Assembly: GCF_019393635.1 (NCBI RefSeq)
Contig: NC_057863.1
Coordinates: forward strand, 642,541,306 to 642,605,305
Source: Dromiciops gliroides
Taxonomy: Eukaryota; Chordata; Mammalia; Microbiotheria; Microbiotheriidae
Length of the DNA: 64,000 bases
Direction of reading: 5' to 3'
The position numbers were made by a program, and so were the translations under genes. Of this stretch, positions 9,222-24,688 are shown in pieces. Each line of letters starts with the position of its first letter. Within the stretch, counting starts at the first letter, position 1. Below the pieces are notes generated by a model. It was not told where the DNA came from. It saw only the letters and a program-made list of their open reading frames with translations, and did not search any database.

Positions 9222-12200
9222 GTAAGAGGGAGAAATTAGGGAACTAAGCCCTCTGATATATTTTTCTAAATTCCCTAGTTCTGTCTTAGTTGGGATCTGG
9301 TATGTTTGTGATGGGTGCAGGGCGCATCTGGGATGGAGGTTGAGTTCAGGGAGGATGTCTGTAGCCAAATAATAGGTGGTCAAAGATAAGTGGTTGTCCT
9401 TTTTTGAAGGGAAAAGGATTGTAGCCTGTGCTTGACACTGGATCATGAAATAGCTACAGACAATCAAGCACCATTCTTGCCCTGCCCTTCTTAGAGCTGA
9501 AAGTAGGAGATCCCTGTGGGGAATTTAGGAGAGGGGTATGTTTTCTTACCCGACAGAGACTATTTCTTTGCCCTTACTCCCTTCCCACTATTACTGTCAC
9601 TGACCCCATTCCAGAGTGCAGAAGAAAGGAGGTTGAAGTCCATATCTATAATTTGCGGGAACGAAAGTATCAAGCGTACCAAGAAATCTGGGACCCTCGG
9701 GACGATGACTTTCTCTGTGAGTAGCCCTCCCCTTTCCCTCCTTCAAACACAAACCTTTTCCTAGCGCCAGAATACCAACCCTTCTCAGTGACCCCCAATT
9801 AGCCCCATGCCAGACTTCTCAGGATCAGGATAAACATTCACTAATGACGCCATTTGGTATCCTGTACTTCACAGTCATCCTTCCCTCCCCAGACAATTGT
9901 GGGCTTCCAAACCAATGCCTAGTTTCAGCTGTTCCTAATTCTAGTCTCTATTGCTTGTTTCCCGCAGTCTGTGAGGAGTGTCAGACATTCTTCCTGGAGA
10001 CCTGTGCTGTTCATGGCCCCCCAAAGTTTGTCCAAGATAGTGCCATGGTCAAGGGACATCCTTACTGCTCAGCCATCACCCTGCCCCCTGGGTTAAGAAT
10101 TGGGCTTTCAGGGATCCCTGGTGCAGGACTTGGTGTGTGGAATGAGGCCTCAGATCTACCCGTGGGTCTGCACTTTGGGCCCTATGAAGGGCAAATAACA
10201 GAGGATGATGAGGCTGCCAACAGTGGATACTCATGGATGGTAAGATCGAATTCTGGTTCTTTTCTTCTTCCCCTCAACCTAGGTCCATATTCTTTTTTTT
10301 TTTTTTTAGTGAGGCAATTGGGGTTAAGTGACTTGCCCAGGGTCACACAGCTAGTAAGTGTTAAGTGTCTGAGACCGGATTTGAACTCAGGTCCTCCTGA
10401 CTCCAGGGCCGGTGCTCTATCCACTGCGCCACCTAGCTGCCCCGATCCATATTCTTGTAGGGCACTGCTTACTATATGAATGCAACTCAGGTTGATAATG
10501 CCAATTATAGCCCACCTGGGTGGTCAAGGCCCTGTCCTGGGTACTGGTTGGGACAAGATACATAGAAAGGAGATGACCAGTGCCTGCCCTCAGAGAGCCC
10601 TCGATTTGATGGAAGACATGTGGCTTTCACTCACTGGGGATTCCTCCCCCTCTATCCTGTTAGGACAAGGCATGACAGGTACATGCAAAAGACCAAGCAC
10701 CATGTCAGCACACTTAAGCTATCAAAGTGTAAACCAAGTCAGTCTGACCTGAAGAGATGTATAGAGTAAAGGGGTGGCGGTCTGTATACGAAAACACATG
10801 GATTTAATGTTATTCCCTGAATTCCAGATCACCAAGGGGAGAAACTGTTATGAGTATGTGGATGGGAAAGAGGAGTCTTGCTCTAACTGGATGAGGTAAG
10901 AACAGCTGGATTCCAAAATGTAAATAGGTTGGCTTCCAGGGAGGTTATTTGGCTCCCTGACAAACTGATCTCTATCCCATCCACTTTTCCAACTTTGATT
11001 TGCCACCTCCAGGCCTTTTCTTTCTTTACCCAACAACCTCTTTACTTATCTTGGGTCTGGGGGAAAAAAATCCTCTCCAGTTAAAAAGTACTGAGTGCAT
11101 CTAATCTGGGGCTTCTTTGAGACAGTCCTTACCACCTTCCCCCTTCCTGCCCTCTCTGCCTCATGTAATCAGAAAGTCACAGTCAAGTATAAAGAGAGAA
11201 TACTTTGGTGGCATGAATGTATGGGGCATGTGTGAGCAAAGGTCCAGTGGAGTGACACCTTTATAGAGGGTACCAAATGTCTGGAAGAATTAGGATTTGT
11301 CATGGGGGTGGCATGAGGTTGTGTTTTCAGAGTTTTTTTTTTTCCTTAAGTGAGGCAATTGGGGTTAAGTGACTTGCCCAGGGTCACACAGCTAGTGTTA
11401 AGTGTCTGAGGCTGGATTTGAACTCAGGTACTCCTGACTCCAGGGCTGGTACTCTATCCACTGTGCCACCTAGCTGCCCCGAGGTTGTGTTTTAAACCAG
11501 TGTTTCCCTTTCCCCACATGCCAACCTCAGGTATGTAAACTGTGCCCGAGATGAGGAGGAACAGAACCTGGTGGCATTCCAGTACCACAGACAAATCTTC
11601 TACAGAATCTGCCGGATCATTAGGCCTGGCTGTGAACTCCTTGTTTGGTACGGGGATGAGTATGGTCAAGAACTGGGCATCAAGTGGGGGAGCAAGTGGA
11701 AAAGGCAGCTCACAGCTTTGACAGGTGAGCAACTGGGGCCTAATTTGTGTATCCTGTCTGCACAGGACCTTGGGCACAGTTGATAAAGCATGAGTTATAT
11801 TAAACTAGAGGTAATACAGTTTTAGATTCCTTTCCCGTAACAGAATAAGATGTAATTAATTCAGATCCTGTTGATTAGCAACAATTTGCATGCCAATGTG
11901 ATTTTTGGAGGTGGAGGTGGGGGGTGGGGTATGGAAGCTAGATCTGTAATTTCATCTCTGTAGGAAACTCCCAATGTATAAACTCCTTTCTCCAGTGCAC
12001 ACTGGCAACTTGTCTGTAATTTATGTCTTAGTTGACTGAAGACACTGAAAGGTTTTTGTTTTGTTTTTTTGGTGAGGCAATTGGGGTTAAGTGACTTGCC
12101 CAGGGTCACACAGCTAGTAAGTGTTAAGTGTCTCAGGCCAAATTTGAACTCAGGTCCTCCTGACTCCAGGGCTGGTGCTCTATCCACTGTGCCACCTAGC

Positions 12201-14399
12201 TGCCCCCAAACCTGATAACTTTTGAGCTGCTGACTCCTAACTGATGAAACTGCACCCTTCCCCCCCCCCCCCAGCCCCAAATCAAGGCTGTGGCCATGCA
12301 GTTTGAAGTCATACTGATATTTCAGTGTTTCAGAGTGCTGATTTCAGTGTGTACTTCCTCCATTGCTGCGGACTGTTACCTCACTGTGACTTTAGTAGGC
12401 AAGACTCATTTTGCAGCCAATCTGGTTATGAACCCATTGGAACCTAGCTTGGTGGCACCCAACAAGTCGAGGCTTGTACTCTGCTGGTATAATCTTTGAG
12501 AAGCCATGAGGAGGCAGACAGCAGAGTAGAATGCTAGTAGAAGTATCATAGGAATAACTGGAATAGGATGTTGCAATTTACAAAGCGTTTTTGCCAGCCT
12601 AATTTTACTGTTGGGGAAACTGAGGCTCAAAGAAGCTAGTTGATGTTTCCAGGGCCACAGAGAGAGCCAGGACTCAAATGCAAGTCTTTTGACTCCGAGG
12701 ACTTCAAAGTATTGACTCGGCACTTCAGTTCAGAAAGCTCCTACTGAACATCACATGTAGCCTGATGGAATTATATTGCAATTGGCACTGCTTCAGTGCT
12801 CTTTGAACTTCTGTATTCCAGGCCCTTTTTGTAGAGTATCCCATTCATTGCCCAATAAGGGTCACCACCAACACTAAAGAAACAGTGCCTAACAGGTGCC
12901 TTTGGATGAAGTTAAAGACTATTGGCTGGGTCCCATGGAGCAGAGGTTTCTCTCAAAAAAAGAATTCAGGCTGTGCCTTGTCTTAACTTCCCAGAGGATG
13001 TCATCTTTATCCAGACCAAGTCCTGTTATGGTAGCTTAAGTGAACTCTATTCTAGGAAATCTAGGTGAGGGTACACTGATCACCCAAGGGTAAGAGCTGT
13101 CAAAGGCCCAAGTGGTTCCTCAGTGAATGCAATGGGTGACTCAGGGATTTCAGATGCAAAGCATGTTTATCAAGACATTTGCCAGAGGCAAGTGAGAATG
13201 GTAAGGGATACAGGATATGGGGGGAGGGGGGACAGGGAGAATGGGAGGTTCAGCAAACTGCCATTAGGGAGTGAGGAAAGGCTCTGGCTCAAAATTTTCT
13301 TCCTTCTTTAGGGGGAAGCCCAGGAATCCATCTTTGTCCTTCCTGCCCTCTGGGCTTCTCCACTCATGCCTTCCTCAGTCAACACATGCTGCTCAAACAT
13401 CCCCCTCAAGTATTCCTGGATTCAGGGACAGAAAATAATTATGGCCTGGAAGATCTCCATCTAGACAAGCTGCTTTCCCCTGGTTACAGCTGTGTAAGTG
13501 ACAAAGCAGAAACGTCACAAAAAGAGCACCCTAGCTCCTTGTGGGGGAAGACCAAACAAGTGGATCTGGTGAAAATACTCAGCCTGCCTCAGAGCCAACA
13601 AGTAAGGGAGAAGGAAAGCAGCTCTGGGGAATGGGATCTCAGCAGGATCCAGGGGGAGAGCACTAAACAGACCACATTGGCATTGCAGGAAGAAGATAAA
13701 AAAGGGTTTGGGCCATACAAGTATGGTGAATGGAAGCAAGGATTTACCTCCAAGTCACACCTCATCACACACAGGTGGACACACTCAGGAGAGAAGCCTT
13801 ATGTGTGTGAGGAGTGCAGGCGAGGATTTACACACAAGTCAACCCTCATCACACACAGGCGGACACACTCAGGAGAGAAGCCTTATGTGTGTGAGGAGTG
13901 CAGGCGAGGATTTACACACAAGTCAACCCTCATCACACACAGGCGGACACACTCAGGAGAGAAGCCTTATGTGTGTGAGGAGTGCAGGCGAGGATTTACA
14001 CACAAGTCAACCCTCATCACACACAGGCGGACACACTCAGGAGAGAAGCCTTATGTGTGTGAGGAGTGCAGGCGAGGATTTACACAGAAGTCACACCTCA
14101 TCACACACAGGCGGACACACTCAGGAGAGAAGCCTTATGTGTGTGAGGAGTGCAGGCGAGGATTTACACACAAGTCATACCTCATCACACACAGGCGGAC
14201 ACACTCAGGAGAGAAGCCTTATGTGTGTGAGGAGTGCAGGCGAGGATTTACACAGAAGTCACACCTCATCACACACAGGCGGACACACTCAGGAGAGAAG
14301 CCTTATGTGTGTGAGGAGTGCAGGCGAGGATTTACACACAAGTCACACCTCATCACACACAGGCGGACACACTCAGGAGAGAAGCACTACATAAGTTAG
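9047..14399 (+). CDS. PRDM9: PRDM9, histone H3 lysine methyltransferase with C2H2 finger array (5' exons not in view)
   Basis: Six exons join in one open frame: 9047-9221, 9615-9716, 9968-10239, 10828-10895, 11531-11724 and 13312-14399 (stop TAG). They total 1,899 bp, or 632 residues. All introns have AG acceptors and GT donors and the phases agree. From memory of human PRDM9, the order matches: KEMAKE/KLECRRKE linker, [12 protein letters not shown], zinc knuckle [22 protein letters not shown] domain, lone finger CPSCPLGF..., then the terminal array. PRDM9 acts in meiotic prophase nuclei, trimethylating H3K4 and H3K36 at the sites its fingers bind and so placing recombination hotspots. The N-terminal KRAB and SSXRD exons are not found upstream in the window. 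An in-frame ATG at 9023 is open straight into the first exon, but the CTCCCTCAG at 9038-9046 looks like a true acceptor. PRDM7 or another PRDM member is unlikely given the GYSWMI...WYGDEYG match. Confidence 0.95.
10291..10443 (-). mobile_element. SINE in PRDM9 intron
   Basis: TCCATATTCTT duplicated; 52 bp after the donor at 10240, so splicing signals are intact. Confidence 0.9.
11331..11480 (-). mobile_element. SINE in PRDM9 intron close to an acceptor
   Basis: GAGGTTGTGTTTT duplicated; ends 50 bp before the acceptor at 11530. Confidence 0.9.
12051..12207 (-). mobile_element. SINE in PRDM9 intron
   Basis: Poly-T start (TTTTGTTTTGTTTTTTT) and TAGCTGCCCCC end. Confidence 0.9.
12555..12720 (-). 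mobile_element. MIR fragment in PRDM9 intron
   Basis: GGGGAAACTGAGGCTCAAAG...CAGGGCCACAGAGAGAGCCA is the reverse MIR core. Confidence 0.6.
13312..13799 (+). CDS. PRDM9: PRDM9 last exon, part before the array: lone finger and linker
   Basis: The acceptor TTCTTTAG is at 13304-13311. The exon opens with [15 protein letters not shown] and completes a C2H2 finger with H-x4-H spacing (QHMLLKH), equivalent to human CPSCCLAFSSQKFLSQH. A linker of about 100 residues follows, rich in Ser, Lys, Glu and Gln and not conserved with human. The exon stays open to the stop at 14397-14399. Confidence 0.9.
13800..14387 (+). repeat. PRDM9: PRDM9 zinc-finger minisatellite: 7 x 84 bp
   Basis: Seven head-to-tail 84-bp units each encode one 28-residue C2H2 finger of the form [28 protein letters not shown]. 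Helix positions -1, 3 and 6 read HTT, HTT, HTT, QHT, HYT, QHT, HHT. By eye, units differ only in the codons for -1 (CAC or CAG) and 3 (ACC, CAC or TAC), apart from the last codon of unit 7. The first three units are identical. A degenerate half-finger ([21 protein letters not shown], 13725-13799) precedes the array and lacks the paired cysteines. After the last finger only YIS and the stop follow. Seven fingers is short next to common human alleles (13 or so). Array length is expected to vary between alleles. Confidence 0.95.
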
Positions 14400-14727
14400 A
14401 CCTCAGCAAATGTAGATGAACACCTTACACATGTCAAAGATCATGGGCAACAGTTTGCTAATTTGCCAAATCTGATCAAATATAAGCATACACTGTTAGT
14501 AAACATAGCCTGTGTACTAGGTGACACACACAGGGAAGAAATGGGACCCTTGAGACAATGTTCAAAAAGCCAGCCCAACCACTGCCCAAACACTCTTCTC
14601 AGTATGGGGCAAAGATTAACTAAACAGGCACAAGGCTCTCAGCAGATGGATTTGAATAGTTAGGGACCACTCTGAGGTTTAGTTTGGAGAGATTATGCTT
14701 CTATGTTTCTGTTAAGTGTTTTATTCC

Positions 14728-14733
14728 AATAAA
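14728..14733 (+). terminator. PRDM9: PRDM9 poly(A) signal AATAAA
   Basis: AATAAA lies 329 bp after the PRDM9 stop. A GT-rich stretch (AGTCTTTGTG) follows within about 20 bp, as expected for a cleavage site near 14750. The 3'UTR of about 350 bp holds no recognised repeat. Confidence 0.7.
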
Positions 14734-14885
14734 CTTGTCAAGTCTTTGTGCCTTATCACTACAAAAGGATGGAGGGGGTGGCTTGGAGGGGGAAGATAGG
14801 AACAAAGGAAAAGACAAAGAGAGCTCTTAGCCTATACATAATACCTCAGTGAGACTGGGCCCAAGTGTGGATTCAATCTCATACA

Positions 14886-14891
14886 TTTATT
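14886..14891 (-). terminator. PSMC4: PSMC4 poly(A) signal AATAAA
   Basis: Reverse complement reads AATAAA 104 bp after the PSMC4 stop, giving a 3'UTR of about 120-130 nt. It faces the PRDM9 signal across about 150 bp. Confidence 0.7.
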
Positions 14892-14994
14892 GAAGAAAAC
14901 AATTCCGTACATGGAGAAAGGGGACTGGCCCCTGGGAACTAAAGCAAAACCTGGGGAGGGTAAAATGGGAGAAGCCCCTGTACTTCATTAGTGG

Positions 14995-19147
<4,153 letters not shown>

Positions 19148-19545
19148 GGCAGGCGGGGACGTCTCTGCCGGAACTGCCTCAGTCATTACTTCCGCCGCTG
19201 CTTCGTCACCAGAAGTCCAAACCCCATCCGCAAGGGCCTGTGGGAAGTGTAGTCCAGCCATCGGCTCCTGATGGGCTTCCACCTCTGAACCGGAAGGCGT
19301 TCCTTCGCTCTCCCCGCTCCTACCCCATCCCCGCTCCGGGTTCGTCCGTCACTCCCGTTCGCGCGCCTCAGCCTCCCCAACAAAGCTTGGGGCAGTAGAG
19401 TCCTTCCCCATGACCTTTAGTCCCCTTCTCGCCCCACCCGCAGATTCCTCTAGAGTCACCGGAAAATGAAAAGGAGCTATGGAGAAGCTCCAGCCACTCG
19501 GCGGGGGAGAGGGGGGGAGGGGGGGGAAAAAAAAACGGTAGGATG

Positions 19546-19555
19546 GCGCATGCGC
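19546..19555. promoter_or_regulatory. NRF1-type site GCGCATGCGC
   Basis: Perfect palindrome GCGCATGCGC inside the CpG island, about 400 bp upstream of the PSMC4 ATG. NRF1 sites of this form are common in promoters of housekeeping genes. Function here is inferred from motif and position only. Confidence 0.5.
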
Positions 19556-19925
19556 GACTCGGGGCCTCCGAAGGCACTGTGGAGTCGGCTTGGCCGGGTG
19601 TTTCAGTGGCCTAGAGCCGGGAGGAGAACCTTGGGCCGGCGTCCCGTAGACTTAGGTTCGAAAACCAACCTCGGCTCTTTGTAGCGGGGCGACCCAAGGC
19701 AAAGCCCGTAACGTTTCTCAGCCTCGGTTTCCTCCCCTGCCACATGAGGGTCAGTGCCGGCCATTATTCCTCGCCTCGCCTTCGTGCTCATCCCCGCCCT
19801 CATTCAGCGAGCTCTCGAGGAGCCCGGGCCCTGGGTTCCAATCCCGCCTCTGTCACTTACTATGTGTAAGGGGCTGACCTCTGGCATCCTCTCCCTCAGA
19901 GCAGTGTGTGCCCCTCCACCTGAGC

Positions 19926-20056
19926 CTTTTTTTTTTGGAGCAGGGGCAGTGAGGGTTTAGTGACTTGCCCAGGGTCACACAGCTAGTAAGTGTCAAGTGT
20001 CTGAGGCCCGATTTGCACTCAGGGGTCGGTGCTTTATCACTGCGCACCTAGCCGCC
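19926..20056 (-). mobile_element. SINE at the CpG-island edge
   Basis: Core TGACTTGCCCAGGGTCACAC; shortened near CACTCAGGGGTCGG; ends in a C run at 20055-20067. Confidence 0.85.
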
Positions 20057-20059
20057 CCC

Positions 20060-21260
20060 CCCCCCCCGCCCCAGCCTTTTAAAAAAGTTGATAACTGTAC
20101 TGGGACAAAGCGTTCTTCACCCCACCCCACCCCTTGATTTGGTCCCCAAGCCAGGTCTTGGCCGCAGACCTCCCGTGACTGCCCAGTGCTTGGCGTGCTC
20201 CCTCTTTCTCCCTCCCACCCCTTGACTCTACCCCCCCCCCCCCACCCTGGAGCCCTCCACCCTTACCGGTGCTGGGTGAGTGGTTCTGATCGCCGCTACC
20301 CCAGTGGATTTCCACTTCACTGGTGCTGGTGGATTCCTCCGAGCTCCCCCTTCCCCTACTAGACGCTCCCTACTCCTGGTCTTTTGGAGGGAGGAGATTC
20401 CGTGGGGATGAATGTAGCCCCTCCCACGCCTCTCAATCCCTAGTGTCTCAACACCTCTTCCTTCACCTCATCGCGGGGTCCTCCGTACCCTCTTCCCGCA
20501 TTCCTCATCCCCTGCCAGCACCCCGGATTAGCTGGGGATGAAACAGAGACCCCGCCTTTGGAGGCAAGAGAAAAGCTGGTGTCGATGTCACTGAGCGGTC
20601 AGCCCCGCAGGCGCACAGGGCTGGGTCTAGGGGCCACCTGGGGAGGGAGAAGGAATGGGCGGGCTGGATGTGAACCCAAGTCTTCCTGACACCCAAGCCC
20701 AGCACTCTGTCCGTAGTGCCATCTAGCTGCTGCCTGCCACCACCCCACCCCACCCCACAAATTAGCATTCTGCATTTTTTAGCACAAACCTGTCACACAT
20801 AAACTTAAGGATCTCTGCTTAGAGTGTGGCCGTTCTCCTTTTGAAAGTCTCTCTGGTTCAAGCTTTTGTAGGGTCCACAAAGACAAAATTCCGAGATCAC
20901 AATAGAAGTACAAGGTTTAGGTGGTAGTTTTGTTTCAAACCGGTTGGACCTTTTATAAGAACGTAATCCATCGCAAGACACTGTCATTCACTTCAGACCA
21001 AGGACTTTCGGGCAAACTGATTTCTTCATATTTCTAAAAGGAGGGACGCCTCAGAGGGCGCCTTCTGTCAACCCCCTACTTGATCAGGGATCCCATCTCT
21101 GATGTCTCAGAGGAGTGATCATCCACCATTTGAATAAAGTTATTCCCCAGTAGAGGGGAGCACTCCTTATGCAGTATTACATGTTCATTTCTTCTAGTCC
21201 TGGTCTTTGGGGGTGAGGCAGAACGGCCACGATCCTTTTCCACAGGACAGCAGATTCTTT
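20060..21260. other. GC-rich then unique sequence, no gene seen
   Basis: C runs at 20055-20067 and 20228-20242. A reverse SINE/MIR remnant (AACCCAAGTCTTCCTGACAC, CCATCTAGCTGC) at about 20670-20730. ORFs here show no family match or codon signal that I can support. Confidence 0.5.
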
Positions 21261-21284
21261 TTTTGTTTGTTTCAATGTTTGTTT

Positions 21285-21895
21285 GTTTTTAAATGAGAAA
21301 CATTTTTATTTATAGTTTTGGGTTCCAATTTTTATCCTTTCCCTCCCTCCTCTCCCCCCTCCCTGAGGAAGCAAACAATCAGATATGGGTTATACATGTA
21401 AAACATTACTATATTTGTCATTTTGGACAAGGAAACTTGATTAAAAGGAAAAAAATGAAAGAAAGTGAAAAATAGCATGCTTCAGTCTGTGTTCAATCAA
21501 TATCAGGTCTTTCTTTGGAGGTGGATCGTATGTTTCATCAATAGTCCTTTGGAATTGTCTTGGATCATTGTATTGTTGAGAAGAGTCAAGTCATTCACAG
21601 TTCTTCATCAAACAATATTGCTGTCTCTGTGTACAATCTTCTCTTGGTTCTGTTCACTTCACAATACATCATTTCATACATGTCTTTCCAGGCCTTTCTG
21701 AAGTCATCCCACTTGTCATTTCTTATAGCACAATAATATCCCATCACCATCATATACCACAGTTTGTTTAGCCATTCCCCATGGAGGGCATTCCTTTGCT
21801 TTCCATTCTTAGTCACCACATAAAGAGCTGCTAGAAATATTTTTGTACAAATACATCTTTTTCTCTTTTGGGGGATGTCTTTGGGCAGCAATCAG
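21285..21895 (-). mobile_element. L1 3' end
   Basis: Minus strand reads KIFLAALYVVTKNGKQRNAL, LWYMMVMGYYCAIRNDKWDD, DMYEMMYCEVNRTKRRLYTE, then 3'UTR to a T/A tail at about 21285. 5' truncated. Confidence 0.85.
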
Positions 21896-21954
21896 ATTCT
21901 TAAGCTTTGCTCTTCTGTAGCATTTCTTCTCTGGGCTAAACAGTCCCTTCATCT

Positions 21955-22432
21955 TGTGTCAAGATAATGGAATTTGATAGATGAGATTTAGCAGATACTC
22001 AGGAGCCCACCTGGAGATTAATTTAAATTGATTGAATTGGATATGTCGACTGACTGCTGAATGGATTACTGGATGACTTCTAGTTAAGCACATCTGGCTG
22101 GTACTTAAGGGTACTTAATGAAGTTGAATGACACTAGCCAATCAGCTTGAAGAACCTCCCATTTCTGGGAGGGGGAAGATGAAGCAGGAAGTGGATGCTG
22201 GGGTTGGGCTCCTGCCTCTTTGGCTGTAAGACATCAGAGTGGTGGCAGAGAACTTCACAGGGGAGTTTAGGAAGGTGAGGATTTCAGGCTATAAGAAATC
22301 TGTACTCAGTCTTTCTTTTACTATCTTTCATAAACCCTTAAAAAACCCTAAACTCCTTTATCAGTGATTTTAGTCAGTTTTCCCCCAAAAACTTGGGGGG
22401 ACAGATTAGAACTCAGAATTTTAAATTACACA
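21955..22432 (+). mobile_element. Solo LTR, about 478 bp
   Basis: Begins TGTGTCAAGATAATGG and ends TTAAATTACACA. The first 100 bp (TTTAGCAGATACTCAG..CACCTGGAGATTAAT) match the LTRs of the 61-kb element read on its own strand, so they are related. A clear target duplication is not visible. No internal region remains. Confidence 0.65.
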
Positions 22433-22656
22433 ACCTAATTGTTATAGCCTGTTGCCTCCAGTTCTCTCACAATCATGGCCATCTTCCTGTGGACTCACTT
22501 CTCTCCTGTTTGTCTGCCTTTCTGTTTTCCATTTTTACTGTTGCCTTCTCCAAAATCATGATTGCAAATCCTGCTTTAAAAAAAATTACCTGAAGCATGG
22601 TACATCCCCTTTATATCTTTTATGTCTTAAATGTTTGTTTGGTTAATAAGTATAGA

Positions 22657-22808
22657 GGGGCAGCTAGGTGTTGCAGTGGATAGAGCACTGGCCCTGGAGT
22701 CAGGAGGACCTGAGTTCATAATCTGGCCTCAGACACTTAACACTTACTAGCTGTGTGACCCTGGGCAAGTCACTTAACCCCAATTGCCTCACCAAAAAAA
22801 AAAAAAGG
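22657..22808 (+). mobile_element. SINE
   Basis: CAATTGCCTCACC tail followed by A run. Flanks 22433-22656 and 22809-23690 show no gene. Confidence 0.9.
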
Positions 22809-23697
22809 ATAAAGCATTTTTCCTGTCCACAGAGGCACCTCTACTTAAATTGGCACCAAGTACACAAAGGCAAGTGGTAGCAGGGCGGACATGGACCATG
22901 TGCCTCTCAGAGATGGGGCTGGAACAGGCACTCAGAGTGCCATTACTGTTTGGGACTACAGGTGGCGCTTTAGCCCTACTAGAGTAGGTAGTCTGTCTAG
23001 GGCAAAGGATTCCAACTTTTTTTCTTTTTTTGTGTGTGTGTGGGGTTGTGGTGGTCTTATCCCTTGGCATTTAGTAACCCTCACTCAGTAAGAAAAAGGA
23101 TAACTTCTAGTGTTTGCCATGCATGTACACATAGGAAATGAGTTTTTCGGAAAGAAAACTATTTGGTACATAATGAGAATTTTTATCATAAATTATTTAT
23201 CACAAATGAGAATTTTATCATAAAATTGCCAAATGTTATCAGAACACAGTCACATAAATCACATAGACCCTTGATTCTTTTGCTTTTCAGCTAGTAGTCT
23301 CATTCGCCTTTGCATTTGAGAAGGGGACTCATGCTCAGCTGCCATTTTGTTTCTTGCTTTGGATTTGATGGAGGAAAAAACTGAGAATTCTGATTCACAG
23401 AGATAAGTTATTAGAAGTGGAATGAAAACTTCTGGAGTAAAAGAAAAAAGGAAACTAAACTTCTGGAGTAAGTATGACTGGGAAGTGCTTCTCCAAGGGT
23501 TATAGTTTTGTAACTTTATTCATTGGAAATCAAATGAAAATTTGCCCTAGATCCATTTAATAAGCTTCTCGTATTTGTATGGTAGGAACTCCAGGTCTGT
23601 GGTATGGGTACACAAATTGTCATTACCAAAATGACTCATACTCCGTTACCCTGTTCTCATAGAAATTCTAATCTCCTTGCCAACTTCAAGACACTTC

Positions 23698-23873
23698 TTT
23701 TTTTTTTTTTTTTTGGTTTTTTTTTTTTTTTTTTTTTTGCGGGGCAATGGGGGTTAAGTGACTTGCCCAGGGTCACACAGCTAGTAAGTGTCAAGTGTCT
23801 GAGGCCGGATTTGAACTCAGGTATTCCTGAATCCAGGGCCGGTGCTTTATCCACTGCGCCACCTAGCCGCCCC
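23698..23873 (-). mobile_element. SINE with long poly-T
   Basis: TCAAGACACTTCT duplicated at both ends; about 35 T before GCGGGGCAATGGGGG. Confidence 0.9.
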
Positions 23874-24095
23874 CTCAAGACACTTCTAAAGATTACACAC
23901 TCACATTATAGGTCAGAGTGCCTTTAATGAAATCAAAAGTTAAAAAATACAGACTATAAAACTTGCCAGTGACTGTTGTCAGAAAGGCCTGAAATTTTAG
24001 CCTCTTAGAGGTTGCATCCCTTCCCATTTACATCTGCATTCTCTGAGTCACTTTTCCCAATGAATGGACACCCTCAAAGGCTAGAGAGGAAGGTT

Positions 24096-24247
24096 TTCTT
24101 TTTTATTTTTTGAGGGGCAGTGAGGGTTAAGTGACTTGCCCAGGGTCACACAGCTAGTAAGAGTTAAGTGTCTGAGGCTGGATTTGAACTCAGGTCCTCC
24201 TGAATCCAGGGTTGGTGCCCTATCCACTGTGCAACCTAGCTGTCCCC
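24096..24247 (-). mobile_element. SINE, diverged
   Basis: GAGGGGCAGTGAGGGTTAAG to CTAGCTGTCCCC; a MIR-like remnant (TGGATTTGAACTCATGTCTTG) follows to 24400. Confidence 0.85.
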
Positions 24248-24688
24248 AAAAGCTTTAATAGTTTTAAATTTTTATGGTTTGCCAGGTGCTTTATGGGTTA
24301 AGCACCTTATGCATTTTCACAAATAGTAAATGAGGCTGGATTTGAACTCATGTCTTGGCTCTAGGTCCAGTACTCTCTATCCACTGCACCCCCTAGCTGT
24401 AGATCACCTTCACTGAATGATGTGAAATTACCTTCCCTCTTCCAGTAACCAAATCATAATACTGTAGAAGGAGGAATATATTGGGGTTTTAAAAAATCTC
24501 CTTTTCAGTTTTTATGGAAATAGTAAGAAATAAATACTTTTCTCGTCTAAAAATCCCTTCCCAACTTTTCCCTGTTTGAAAGTGTGCAGAAAGCCAACAA
24601 TGAAAGACCCTTCTTAGGGAAATGGGTCAAGAGTAGAGCCCAGACTTTGTACCAAGTGTCTCTTGCATGGTTAAGAATAGTGCCTTAG

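Larger units (their letters stand above)
9615..11724 (+). other. PRDM9: PRDM9 zinc knuckle and PR/SET methyltransferase domain (four exons)
   Basis: Exon 9615-9716 gives the basic LRERKY helix and the acidic DPRDDDFL stretch. Exon 9968-10239 gives the knuckle (C-E-E-C...C-A-V-H) and the first half of SET, with [33 protein letters not shown] and the GYSWM tyrosine. Exon 10828-10895 gives [15 protein letters not shown]...NWMR. Exon 11531-11724 gives [26 protein letters not shown], the [12 protein letters not shown] active-site segment and [12 protein letters not shown]. Tyrosines at the positions used for catalysis in human PRDM9 (GYSW, FYR and WYGDEY) are all present, so activity is expected. 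Three marsupial SINEs lie in the introns at 10291-10443, 11331-11480 and 12051-12207. Confidence 0.92.

Noticed and set aside
9844-10479. A 211-codon single-exon ORF
   Set aside because: It is intron plus PRDM9 SET exon plus intron plus SINE read through; the splice sites and homology define only 9968-10239 as coding.
12258-12272. C and G runs (also 16136-16151, 19085-19099, 20228-20242) as regulatory G4 elements
   Set aside because: Possible in principle, but they are simple homopolymers with no other support.
13708-14394. A 228-codon ORF in another frame over the PRDM9 fingers
   Set aside because: It stays open only because the 84-bp unit is a multiple of three and has no stop in that frame; the PRDM9 frame is clearly the real one.
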